A DNA stretch of 17,507 nt from DAOTTY01 sp964451095. Lineage in GTDB: Bacteria; Chloroflexota; Anaerolineae; Aggregatilineales; Phototrophicaceae. The notes beneath the pieces were generated by a model. The model was not told the DNA's origin. It made no database searches and saw nothing but the letters and a program-made list of their open reading frames with translations. This document shows, one piece after another, positions 1-7,595 of the stretch; the first letter of the stretch is position 1; every line of letters starts with the position of its first letter. The stretch lies in contig CAYVGI010000109.1 in NCBI GenBank assembly GCA_964451095.1, positions 1-17,507 of the forward strand. Reading direction: 5' to 3'. Made by a program: the position numbers and the translations under genes.

Positions 1-23
1 AATAATAAGGCATTACCACACAG

Positions 24-52
24 TTGTGCGTTGAACATACCTCCACTATGAT
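24..52 (+). promoter_or_regulatory. Candidate sigma70-type promoter upstream of the first glycosyltransferase
   Basis: A TTGTGC hexamer (24-29) is followed 17 nt later by TATGAT (47-52). The -10 matches the consensus at five of six positions and the -35 at three of six, with ideal spacing. Transcription would begin near 59-60, upstream of both possible start codons (TTG 82, ATG 145). This is a pattern match only. Confidence 0.35.
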
Positions 53-144
53 ATGCTTGTTTTTATTACACCCGCGGTCAATTGTCCCCAGCACCAAATG
101 GCAACGATGACCCCCAACCACACCTAAATCACATACCCGGACTT

Positions 145-1398
145 ATGCCAAAAACAGTCAACAAAGTTCTGTACGTCGTTTCCAAATTTCCCAGCGTCAG
201 CGCAACCTTCACCGCCTACGAAATGGCGGCGATCCAAGCGTTGGGCACAGATGTACACGTTGCGTCTGTATGGAACTCCGACGACCCCGACCGTCCTCAC
301 GACGTCGAGAAGCCTTTCCTAGACAAGATTTTCCACCTCCGCCTGAGCAACCCCGCCGTGTGGGGGCGTGCCATCCAGCAGCTTGCGCAAAAGCCCGCGC
401 TGTTTGGTGTACTGTATCAGTTATTCGTGGGGCATCTCGTTTCGATCTACGCGCTGCTTAAACTGCTGGCGGGCATTCCCAAGGGGTTGTACCTGGGCTA
501 TCTGATCAAGCAGCACGGGTTTGACTTTATCCATGCACACTTCCTTACATCACCAACCACGGTGGCGCTCATTGCCTCCAAGGTGAGCGGCGTGCCCTAC
601 AGCGTCACCATCCACGCAATCGACATCTTCGGCACCGACCCGAAGGTGGTGAATGGCGGTGTGGAGGTAAAATGCGAGAATGCCGCCGCTAACGTCGTCA
701 TCTCCGACTTCAACCGCCGTTATATCCTGGAGCGCTGGCCCGGTGTAGAAGCACGCTTCGAGATCATCTACAACGGCGTTGACTTGTCTCTGTACGACAA
801 CACCGTCCCGAAAAAGACATTTGACGACACGACCTACCGTATCTTGTCTAATGGAAGGTTGATCGAGAAAAAGGGACACGACTACCTCATCCGCGCATTC
901 GCCAAACTGTTGCAAGACGGCCTAGACGCCCAACTCAGCATTATTGGCAACGGTCCGCTGATGGATAACCTACAGGCGCTGACCAAGGAACTTGGTGTTA
1001 CTGATCGTGTGCACTTCTTAGGCAGGATGTCCCAGGCAGAGGTAGTGGAAAACTACCGTTCCTGCGATCTGTTCGCGTTGGCGTGTGCGGTTGCCCCTAA
1101 TGGGGACATGGACGGCTTACCCACCGTCTTGATTGAGTCACTGGCGCTAGAAGTACCCTCGATTTCCACTCAAGTCACTGGCGTTCCAGAAATAATCATT
1201 GATAATGAAACAGGGCTTTGCGTCCCCCCCCATGACGTTGATGCGTTCCACGGCGCACTCAAGCAGATGATTGACAACCCAGCAGACGCAGAACGCATGG
1301 CACAGGCGGGCAGAAAGCTTGTCGTAGAGAAGTTTGATCGTTACAAAAATGCGGAAACACTGCTCAGCCTGTGGAACGAACTGGTAGAAAGTCGGTGA
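145..1398 (+). CDS. GT4-family glycosyltransferase (GT-B fold)
   Basis: The protein (417 aa from ATG 145) is a retaining GT-B glycosyltransferase of the GT4/Glycos_transf_1 type. It probably adds a sugar from a nucleotide-sugar donor to a lipid-linked exopolysaccharide intermediate at the cytoplasmic face of the membrane. The N-terminal acceptor domain starts with the usual beta-strand (KVLYVVSKFPSVSATF) and has a HAH motif near residue 130. The C-terminal donor domain has NGRLIEKKG (about 236-244) and a D-x7-E version of the E-x7-E signature, DGLPTVLIE (323-331). An upstream in-frame TTG (82) would add 21 Pro/Asn-rich residues unlike the family. I chose ATG 145 because the Rossmann strand follows it directly; neither start has a clear Shine-Dalgarno. 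The next gene starts 64 nt downstream on the same strand and is probably in the same operon. The acceptor and sugar cannot be read from sequence; WcaL-like colanic-acid-type enzymes are the closest style. Confidence 0.9.
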   Translation: MPKTVNKVLYVVSKFPSVSATFTAYEMAAIQALGTDVHVASVWNSDDPDRPHDVEKPFLDKIFHLRLSNPAVWGRAIQQLAQKPALFGVLYQLFVGHLVSIYALLKLLAGIPKGLYLGYLIKQHGFDFIHAHFLTSPTTVALIASKVSGVPYSVTIHAIDIFGTDPKVVNGGVEVKCENAAANVVISDFNRRYILERWPGVEARFEIIYNGVDLSLYDNTVPKKTFDDTTYRILSNGRLIEKKGHDYLIRAFAKLLQDGLDAQLSIIGNGPLMDNLQALTKELGVTDRVHFLGRMSQAEVVENYRSCDLFALACAVAPNGDMDGLPTVLIESLALEVPSISTQVTGVPEIIIDNETGLCVPPHDVDAFHGALKQMIDNPADAERMAQAGRKLVVEKFDRYKNAETLLSLWNELVESR

Positions 1399-1462
1399 GT
1401 GGTTTTGATATGTGTGGTGTATTTTGACTTGAGTGGCACTTCGATGTACCAAGGATAAGACT

Positions 1463-3166
1463 ATGAACTTCGAAATTAGCGTTGAACAATATGTTCAAAT
1501 GTTCAGGAAGTGGCTGTGGTTTATCATCCCGGTTGCCATATTCTTTGGCTTCCTGGGCTACCTTTACAGCAGCAGCCGCCCGGTGACGTACCGGACTAGC
1601 GCACTCATCAACGTTGGCGTCAGCGTTATCCAAAATCCAGACCCAAACGCTGCACGTGTGACGGGTGTTATTGACCTTGCACCGACATATTCAGAGCTAA
1701 TGCAGACTTACAATGTCCGCCTAGCGACCGTAGATGCACTGGACACAGATGTCTCCGCCTTCGAACTCGAAAGAAAAGCTAGGGTTCGGGTTGTACCAGA
1801 TACATCCCTGCTCACATTGGAAATTAGTGACGGTGACCCTGTCGTCGCGGCAGACCTGGCAAACATGATGGCGCAGCAGTTCATCATCAACCAGACCAGA
1901 ACCGGAACTTTTACCGCCGCAGAGCGTGCCTACATGGATGAGGTGAATACCGTCATTATTGACTTACGCGGGCAGCTTGACGAGCAACGGGAGAGCCTAA
2001 GAGAGCTGGAAACACAGCTCGATGGTGAACTGCCCGAAGAAGAAGGACAGGCACTTCGCGACGAATACCGCGAAAGCATCCAGCTGATCAATAGCCTACA
2101 GACCAACATACACAATCAGGTTAACCTGATTGCAGATATGGATCAGGAACAAAACGCCCTACAGATTGTGGAAACCGCACTGATACCCTCAACCCCGGTC
2201 GACCACAATGTGCCAGAAACCGCGATTGTCACAACGGTCATTGGTGGCATTCTCGCCGCCGGGTTTGTGCTAGTGTTCGAGTTCTTCAACAACACTGTCA
2301 ACACCTCACAGGAAGTACAAAATGTGCTGATGCTGCCAGTACTCGGTGTCATCTCACGCTTTGGCGGTCCGCTCCGTCACATGCCAATCGTTGGCAATGT
2401 CGTGCGGGCTACAGTAAGGCTTGATCAAGCAGACAACCTGATTCTGAAGGACGGCATTTCCCCGGGCGTCGTTGAAGAGTACCGTACCCTGCGCACCAAC
2501 TTAATCACGAAGAGCATCCACAGCGGTGAGAAGATCTTCCTCGTCACAAGTCCCACCTCAGGCAATGGCAAAAGCATCACAGCAGCAAATGTCGCCATCT
2601 CCCTGGCAGACACCAAACGTAAAGTGCTGCTTATCGACGCTGACATGCGTCACCCACAGATGCACGCTCTCTTTGGATTAGAGAGACAACCAGGGCTAAC
2701 CTCTCTGCTTTCCATGAGAGATCAAAACAGCTACTCCGCTGACATGCTCAATGAGTACATTCAGGAAACCGAAATCCCCGGGCTGCATGTGATTAGCGCT
2801 GGCGAAAGCTTCCGCAGCCCGAATGAACTGTTGGACTCCGAAAACGCAAAGCAGTTCATGCAGATGCTAGAGACCAAAACAGATTTCGACATTATCCTGC
2901 TGGACACACCACCTTGCCTAGTCGTGAGCGACAGCGTCGCACTCACGACATACTTTGACATTCAAGTGCTTATGGTTGTGCGCTCTGGTGTCACACTCGT
3001 GAAGGAAGTGATCCGCGCAAGAGAGCGCTTCGATCATCTACCATCGGACAACGTCAGTGTGGTGCTCAACGGCGTGAACCTCGCATACGACGACTACTAC
3101 AGCGGCGTACGTTCCCACTACAGCATGGCACGCACTACCAAACTGGAAAAAGTACGACCTGCATAG
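1463..3166 (+). CDS. Wzz-type polysaccharide co-polymerase fused to a BY-family tyrosine kinase
   Basis: This 567-residue membrane protein combines the two activities that control exopolysaccharide chain length. A Wzz-type N-terminus carries TM1 (about 17-35), a periplasmic/extracytoplasmic part with an acidic coiled coil (about 160-235) and TM2 (about 252-273). The cytoplasmic part is a BY-kinase with the linker EEYRTLRTNL (about 338-347), Walker A SPTSGNGKS (about 363-371), Walker A' VLLIDAD (388-394), Walker B DIILLD (476-481) and a C-terminal tyrosine cluster (Y542, Y545, Y546, Y553) for autophosphorylation. The family cycles between phosphorylated and dephosphorylated states to regulate Wzy polymerisation. 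A GTG (1433) would add ten residues, but AAGGA sits 9 nt before ATG 1463, so that start is preferred. It follows the glycosyltransferase by 64 nt and ends before an intrinsic terminator. All motifs are intact, so the kinase should be active. No polymerase, flippase or phosphatase gene lies in the window. Confidence 0.93.
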   Translation: MNFEISVEQYVQMFRKWLWFIIPVAIFFGFLGYLYSSSRPVTYRTSALINVGVSVIQNPDPNAARVTGVIDLAPTYSELMQTYNVRLATVDALDTDVSAFELERKARVRVVPDTSLLTLEISDGDPVVAADLANMMAQQFIINQTRTGTFTAAERAYMDEVNTVIIDLRGQLDEQRESLRELETQLDGELPEEEGQALRDEYRESIQLINSLQTNIHNQVNLIADMDQEQNALQIVETALIPSTPVDHNVPETAIVTTVIGGILAAGFVLVFEFFNNTVNTSQEVQNVLMLPVLGVISRFGGPLRHMPIVGNVVRATVRLDQADNLILKDGISPGVVEEYRTLRTNLITKSIHSGEKIFLVTSPTSGNGKSITAANVAISLADTKRKVLLIDADMRHPQMHALFGLERQPGLTSLLSMRDQNSYSADMLNEYIQETEIPGLHVISAGESFRSPNELLDSENAKQFMQMLETKTDFDIILLDTPPCLVVSDSVALTTYFDIQVLMVVRSGVTLVKEVIRARERFDHLPSDNVSVVLNGVNLAYDDYYSGVRSHYSMARTTKLEKVRPA

Positions 3167-3196
3167 TACCTTCACATCCCCATATTTTTCCTGCTG

Positions 3197-3238
3197 CGGC
3201 TCATCCATAGTAAAGCGATGAGCCGTTTTGCTTTCTTT
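3197..3238 (+). terminator. Intrinsic terminator after the glycosyltransferase-Wzz/kinase operon
   Basis: A perfect 9-bp stem, CGGCTCATC (3197-3205) with GATGAGCCG (3217-3225), encloses an 11-nt loop and is followed by a T-rich tail starting TTTT at 3226. It begins 30 nt after the kinase stop codon, so it should end the upstream operon and separate it from the lyase gene. Confidence 0.85.
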
Positions 3239-3501
3239 ACGACCTATGACACCGCTTTAACAAAAAAAGAATTATCCTGATGCCCGTGATTACAAACTGC
3301 CTCAATTATCTTGATGACGAAAAACAAACACGGAATAAACAAAAACGTGACTTTCATATGATTTTTTGTAAACATCTTGTCGAATTCAACTGGTACTTTT
3401 GTGTAACCTAAACTTTAGTCCTATTCCTATGTCATTTTTCATGATCAAAAATGAAAAACGTAAATCTAATTCATCCATTATCAATCATGGGGAGATGGAG
3501 A
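3239..3501 (+). other. A+T-rich leader of the secreted lyase gene, no gene seen
   Basis: This stretch is clearly more A+T-rich than the flanking genes and holds no convincing gene. It probably contains the promoter and leader of the secreted lyase, but no -35/-10 pair stands out. TTGTCG at 3377-3382 has no good -10 at 16-18 nt. The most structured element is the inverted repeat at 3432-3454. GGGGAG at 3489-3494 is the probable ribosome binding site, 7 nt before ATG 3502. Confidence 0.5.
3432..3454. repeat. Perfect 8-bp inverted repeat upstream of the lyase gene
   Basis: TCATTTTT (3432-3439) and AAAAATGA (3447-3454) are perfect inverted arms around a 7-nt centre. It lies 47 nt before the chosen start. 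It could be an operator or an mRNA leader hairpin. The right arm is A-rich and followed by AAAA, not a T-tract, so it is not a plus-strand terminator. Confidence 0.5.
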
Positions 3502-6500
3502 ATGAAGAAAACAACACAGCTACTGACTGGGCTCGCCTTAATGCTTGTGGCAATGTTATTGGTGCCCAACGTGAGCTACGGTCAGTCCAACGGACAGATC
3601 AAAGCATTTCCAGGTGCAGAGGGATTCGGCACCAACACCACACACGGGCGTGGTGGTCAGGTCATTGAGGTAACCAACCTGAATGACAACGGACCCGGTA
3701 GCCTGCGTGCAGCGGTGGAAACTTCCGGTCCGCGCATTATCGTTTTCCGCACTGGCGGCATCATCGAACTGCGCGAGCACATCCGCATTAGAGAGCCGTT
3801 CGTATACATCGCCGGGCAAACTGCCCCGGGCGATGGTATTACGCTTTCCGGTGGTGGTTTTATCGTTGACGCACACGATGTGGTTATCCGTTACATGCGC
3901 GTTCGCCCCGGCGACGACCGAAACGGACCGAACCCGCAATCGCGTGATGGTATCGCCGTGGCAAGCGACGACATCTACAACGTTGTCATCGACCACTCTT
4001 CGTTTAGCTGGGGCATTGACGAAAATGTCTCCACATATGGCAAGTTGCGCGACGTAACCTTCTCCTGGAACATCATCTCGGAGTCGCTGCGCTTTAGCAT
4101 CCACCCCAAGGGGCGGCACGGCATGGCGCTGTTGGTTGGCAACAACTCCAAGAACATTTCGATTCACCACAACTTGCTCGCGCACAACGACCAGCGCAAC
4201 CCCATCATCACAGAGGGTGCAACAGCAGACATCGTCAATAATGTGATTTATAATTGGGGTATCGCCGCGATTCACACCAATAATGTCGACGACACATCCG
4301 AGCCGCCCTTCTACATCAATGTAGTAGGCAATTACTTCAAGCCGGGCATCGACAGCAAGAACGTCGCAGAGCTCGACCTGCGCGATGCAGAAAATATTGA
4401 CAATGGCGATTCCTACTCCGACTCTCGCGCGTACGTGGCAGGCAACATCGCCCCTAACCGCCCCAACGACAGCATTGATGACTGGGCAATCACTAGCGAC
4501 CCATCTGGGCGCTTCCGTAGCAGCACGCCGTTCGATGCCGAGCCAGTGACCACTTGGCCCGCAGAAGTTGCCTACGAGCGTGTACTAGAAGGCGCAGGGG
4601 CAACACTGCCTACGCGTGACCCAATCGACACCCGCGTCGTGAATGATGTCATCAACGGCACCGGACGCCTGATTGACGCCGTTTCCGACACACCAGGTTT
4701 GCCCGCAATGCGCCCCGGTACACCACCAGTGGACAGTGACAGCGATGGTATGCCAGACGCATGGGAGACCGAGCGCGGTCTGAACCCGAACAACGCAGAC
4801 GACAATGTGGAAGACCGCGACGGTGACGGTTACACCAACATTGAGGAATATATCAACGGTCTGGTCGATTCTCCCGTTTCCGATCTTGGCGTGGAACCGC
4901 CCGCCGTTGTGGAAGTTCCTGCTCCCGTGGAGCCCGTCGTTGCACCGGAAGTCAATAGGGTAATGCTAGTTAACGCGGACACGAACCAGGACATCCAGAC
5001 ACTAGCCGACGGTGATGTGCTCGATATGACAAGCCTACCAGCGAACCTCGGTGTTCGTGTGGATGTTACTGAGAACATCGGTAGTGTCATGTTCGACATG
5101 AACGGCGTGAGCAGCTATCGGCTGGAAAACAGCGCCCCCTACAGCTTGAATGGCGACACCAACGGTATACCGAACGCAGTTGCGTTCAATGAGGGTGAGA
5201 ACACCATCTCTGCGACGCCATATAGCAATCCCGGTGGTAGTGGTGTCGCTGGCGATACCATGACTGTCCGCGTCATGGTAGAGGCACCTGTTAGCGCCCA
5301 ACCAGCGGAGCCGCCGCAGGTTGTTGAACAACCTCAAGACATCGTAGAGGCACCGGAGGCAGCACCAGAGATCGCCAGCTTTACCCTGGTGGATGCCCGC
5401 ACCGACGAAGACATTCGCACCCTGAACAATGGCGATACGCTCACCCTCGCAGACCTACCCAGTGAGCTTGCTATCCGTGCCAACACTGCACCGCAGCAGG
5501 TCGGTAGCGTAGTCTTCGACTTCAATGGCGATGATAACTTTCGCACTGAGAATATTGCCCCCTACACCGTCACTGGAGACGATAGCGGCAACTACTATAA
5601 AATTGACTTGAGCATCGGCGAAAACACGCTCACGGCAACCCCCTACACCCAACGCAGCGGCAGTGGCGACGCCGGGCAAAGCGTCACTGTGCGCTTCACC
5701 GTTCGTGAAGCGGCACCTGCACCCGTTCAACCGCCGCCTGTACAGGTAGTAACACCGGAAATTGCTAGCTTCACACTGGTGGATGCCCGCACCAACGAAG
5801 ACATTCGTGCCCTGAACAATGGCGATACGCTCACCCTCGCAGACCTACCCAGTGAGCTTGCTATCCGTGCCAACACTGCACCGCAGCAGGTCGGTAGCGT
5901 AGTCTTCGACTTCAATGGCGATGATAACTTTCGCACTGAGAACATTGCGCCTTACACCGTCGCTGGTGACGATAACCCGCTTGATCTACGCATCGGCGAA
6001 AACACACTCACGGCAACCCCCTACACCCAACGCAGCGGCGGTGGCGACGCCGGGCAAAGCGTCACTGTACGCTTCACCGTTCGTGAAGCGGCACCTGCAC
6101 CCGTTCAGCAGCCCGTCCAGGCAGTTGAGCCGGAAATCGCCAGCTTCACACTGGTGAATGCCCGCACCAACCGCGACATCGGGACATTAAGCGATGGTGA
6201 CACGCTTATCCTGTCCGACTTGCCAAACCGCCTGGCAATCCGCGCCAACACTGCACCGCAGCAGGTTGGCAGCGTGGTCTTTGCCTTCAACGGTGACGAT
6301 GACCTCCGCACGGAAAACACCGCCCCCTATGCACTGGCAGGTGATAGAAGCGGCAGGTACAACCGCCTGACCCTGGGTGAAGGTGAGCACCTGCTCACGG
6401 CAACCCCCTACACCCAGCGTGACGGTAACGGCGACGCTGGCAAGGCACTGACGATCCGTTTCACGGTGATGCAGGACGCACCAGCAACACCGCAGGAAGA

Positions 6501-7515
6501 AACAAACCCGATTGCCAGCAACGATAACCTGCCGCAGGTTGTGGGCTTCACGCTAGTGGACGCAGACACGAACCAGGACATCCGCCCGCTGAACAACGGC
6601 GACGCACTGATCCTGTCTCAACTGCCCTCCCACCTCAGCATCCGCGCGAACACCGTGGGCACGGTAGGCAGCGTGACCTTTAGCTACCACGATTTGCCGA
6701 ACTTCCAGAACGAGGACACGGCACCTTACTCAATCGCTGGGGACGACCGAGGCGACTACCGCCCGGCGGACATCCGTCTGGGTCAGAACATCCTAACGGC
6801 AATGCCCTACACCGAACCGAACAGTGGCGGGCAAAGCGGGCAGAAACTGACCATCGGCTTCACTGTGCTGCAAACTCCACAGGTAATACAGCGCCCGCCA
6901 GCACCCCAGCAGCAACAACCACCGCAGCAACAGCAGGTGAGCAACCCGGCACCACAAGAACCCGCACCAGCAATGCAGGTAGAGACGGTCGGCGCACCGG
7001 ACCAGCAGCAGCAACAGGAACCAGCGCAGCAACAGCAGGGAAACAACCCTGCACCGCAGCAGCCCGCGCCACAACAGCCTGCGCCTCAGCAACCCGCACC
7101 ACAACAGCCTGCGCCGCAGCAGCCTGCACCGCAGCAGCCTGCACCGCAGCAGCCAAGCGGTGGCGACCTACGCGTGGTTAGCTTCACGCTCATCAACGCA
7201 GACAACGGTCAGGACATTCGCACGCTGAACAACGGCGACACGCTTGATCTATCAGAACTGCCGGAGAAGCTGAACGTCCGCGCCAACGTATCGGGCAATG
7301 TAGGTAGTGTGATATTCGAGTTCACGGGCGACCCAGGCAACCGCAGTGAGGACAGCGCACCGTACATGCTTGCCGGTGACCGTGACGGCAAGTACAACCG
7401 CATCGAGGACATGGATCCAGGCACGCACACCGCAAAGGCAACGCCTTACACCGAGGAAGATGGTAATGGCAACGCTGGTAGCTCCCTCTCGGTGACTTTC
7501 AACGTGGTTGAATAA
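3502..7515 (+). CDS. Secreted pectate-lyase-like protein with TSP3-like segment and six C-terminal beta-rich repeats
   Basis: This 1337-residue exported protein probably cleaves or binds an acidic polysaccharide outside the cell. A Sec signal peptide (MKK, hydrophobic core, cleavage near SYG-Q, about residue 27) precedes a right-handed beta-helix of the PL1 pectate-lyase superfamily (about 30-370). Its FPGAEGFG opening is at 36-43, NVVIDHSSFSW near 160-170, and HNDQRNP near 228-234 resembles the family's catalytic-Arg strand. A calcium-binding TSP3-like segment follows (DSDSDGMPDAWE 411-422 and DRDGDGYTNIEEY 438-450), a common tail in such lyases. Six copies of a roughly 115-130-residue repeat (nt 4948-7512) come next, the last separated by a Pro/Gln linker. 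ATG 3451 is also in frame, but GGGGAG before 3502 and the signal peptide fix the start. No sorting or transmembrane anchor is seen at the C-terminus, so the repeats may be the attachment part. The substrate is unknown; the exopolysaccharide made by the neighbouring genes is a reasonable guess. Confidence 0.88.
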   Translation: MKKTTQLLTGLALMLVAMLLVPNVSYGQSNGQIKAFPGAEGFGTNTTHGRGGQVIEVTNLNDNGPGSLRAAVETSGPRIIVFRTGGIIELREHIRIREPFVYIAGQTAPGDGITLSGGGFIVDAHDVVIRYMRVRPGDDRNGPNPQSRDGIAVASDDIYNVVIDHSSFSWGIDENVSTYGKLRDVTFSWNIISESLRFSIHPKGRHGMALLVGNNSKNISIHHNLLAHNDQRNPIITEGATADIVNNVIYNWGIAAIHTNNVDDTSEPPFYINVVGNYFKPGIDSKNVAELDLRDAENIDNGDSYSDSRAYVAGNIAPNRPNDSIDDWAITSDPSGRFRSSTPFDAEPVTTWPAEVAYERVLEGAGATLPTRDPIDTRVVNDVINGTGRLIDAVSDTPGLPAMRPGTPPVDSDSDGMPDAWETERGLNPNNADDNVEDRDGDGYTNIEEYINGLVDSPVSDLGVEPPAVVEVPAPVEPVVAPEVNRVMLVNADTNQDIQTLADGDVLDMTSLPANLGVRVDVTENIGSVMFDMNGVSSYRLENSAPYSLNGDTNGIPNAVAFNEGENTISATPYSNPGGSGVAGDTMTVRVMVEAPVSAQPAEPPQVVEQPQDIVEAPEAAPEIASFTLVDARTDEDIRTLNNGDTLTLADLPSELAIRANTAPQQVGSVVFDFNGDDNFRTENIAPYTVTGDDSGNYYKIDLSIGENTLTATPYTQRSGSGDAGQSVTVRFTVREAAPAPVQPPPVQVVTPEIASFTLVDARTNEDIRALNNGDTLTLADLPSELAIRANTAPQQVGSVVFDFNGDDNFRTENIAPYTVAGDDNPLDLRIGENTLTATPYTQRSGGGDAGQSVTVRFTVREAAPAPVQQPVQAVEPEIASFTLVNARTNRDIGTLSDGDTLILSDLPNRLAIRANTAPQQVGSVVFAFNGDDDLRTENTAPYALAGDRSGRYNRLTLGEGEHLLTATPYTQRDGNGDAGKALTIRFTVMQDAPATPQEETNPIASNDNLPQVVGFTLVDADTNQDIRPLNNGDALILSQLPSHLSIRANTVGTVGSVTFSYHDLPNFQNEDTAPYSIAGDDRGDYRPADIRLGQNILTAMPYTEPNSGGQSGQKLTIGFTVLQTPQVIQRPPAPQQQQPPQQQQVSNPAPQEPAPAMQVETVGAPDQQQQQEPAQQQQGNNPAPQQPAPQQPAPQQPAPQQPAPQQPAPQQPAPQQPSGGDLRVVSFTLINADNGQDIRTLNNGDTLDLSELPEKLNVRANVSGNVGSVIFEFTGDPGNRSEDSAPYMLAGDRDGKYNRIEDMDPGTHTAKATPYTEEDGNGNAGSSLSVTFNVVE
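5420..5942 (+). repeat. Identical 133-bp DNA blocks in repeat copies 2 and 3
   Basis: Bases 5420-5552 and 5810-5942 are identical by eye, offset by 390 bp, which equals one repeat unit. A second shared block encodes the FTVREAAPAPVQ linker (near 5695-5730 and 6070-6105). Between them copy 3 is shorter by 15 bp. Such identity inside otherwise diverged copies points to a recent duplication or gene conversion. Confidence 0.85.
6880..7164 (+). repeat. Pro/Gln-rich linker with seven PAPQQ pentapeptides
   Basis: The coding sequence becomes a Pro/Gln-rich spacer of about 95 residues. At 7048-7152 a 15-bp unit encoding PAPQQ is repeated seven times without interruption; the last two copies are identical in DNA and the others differ at synonymous sites. 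This is probably a flexible extracellular linker. The DNA could change length by slippage in whole codons. Confidence 0.85.
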
Positions 7516-7540
7516 ACCAACACCTACTCCAATTGAGCCA

Positions 7541-7570
7541 AAAACAGGTGGGCATGTGCCCACCTGTTTT
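7541..7570. terminator. Bidirectional intrinsic terminator between convergent genes
   Basis: A perfect 13-bp inverted repeat, AAAACAGGTGGGC (7541-7553) and GCCCACCTGTTTT (7558-7570), has a 4-nt loop. Its A and T ends give a U-tract in either direction. It sits between the lyase stop (7515) and the stop of the convergent glycosyltransferase (7596), so it should stop both transcripts. Confidence 0.9.
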
Positions 7571-7595
7571 GCGTTAAGGCGCTTGCTCTATGGGA

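Larger units (their letters stand above)
4948..7512 (+). repeat. Six tandem copies of an extracellular beta-rich module
   Basis: Copies begin near 4948, 5368, 5758, 6133, 6532 and 7165. The shared pattern is FTLVDADT-x-DIRTL-NNGDTL-L-LP-x-L-IRANT, then VGSV-F-FNG, RTEN-APY-LAGD, LTATPYT and AG-x-LTVRFTV. Similar modules recur in many bacterial surface proteins; I do not know an assigned function. Copy 1 is the most divergent and copies 2 and 3 the most alike. Copy 6 is separated from copy 5 by the Pro/Gln linker and ends the protein. Confidence 0.85.

Noticed and set aside
82..144. TTG start at 82 for the first glycosyltransferase
   Set aside because: The extra residues are Pro/Asn/His-rich and unlike the family's N-terminus, and no ribosome binding site precedes the TTG. 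ATG 145 directly precedes the first Rossmann strand.
3399..3668. Plus-strand 89-residue frame overlapping the lyase start
   Set aside because: It covers the leader and then the lyase signal-peptide region in another frame; the lyase frame has a ribosome binding site and signal peptide.
3556..4275. Long minus-strand open frame (239 residues) inside the lyase gene
   Set aside because: It is fully antisense to a well-supported gene, is Val/Asp-rich as expected from the complement of the beta-helix codons, and has no recognisable domain.
7048..7152. Short regular repeats that could suggest a CRISPR-like array
   Set aside because: They are contiguous 15-bp units without spacers and encode PAPQQ in frame within a secreted protein.
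6793..7156. Overlapping minus-strand frames rich in Cys, Leu or Ala/Val
   Set aside because: They are low-complexity antisense translations of the Pro/Gln linker repeats.
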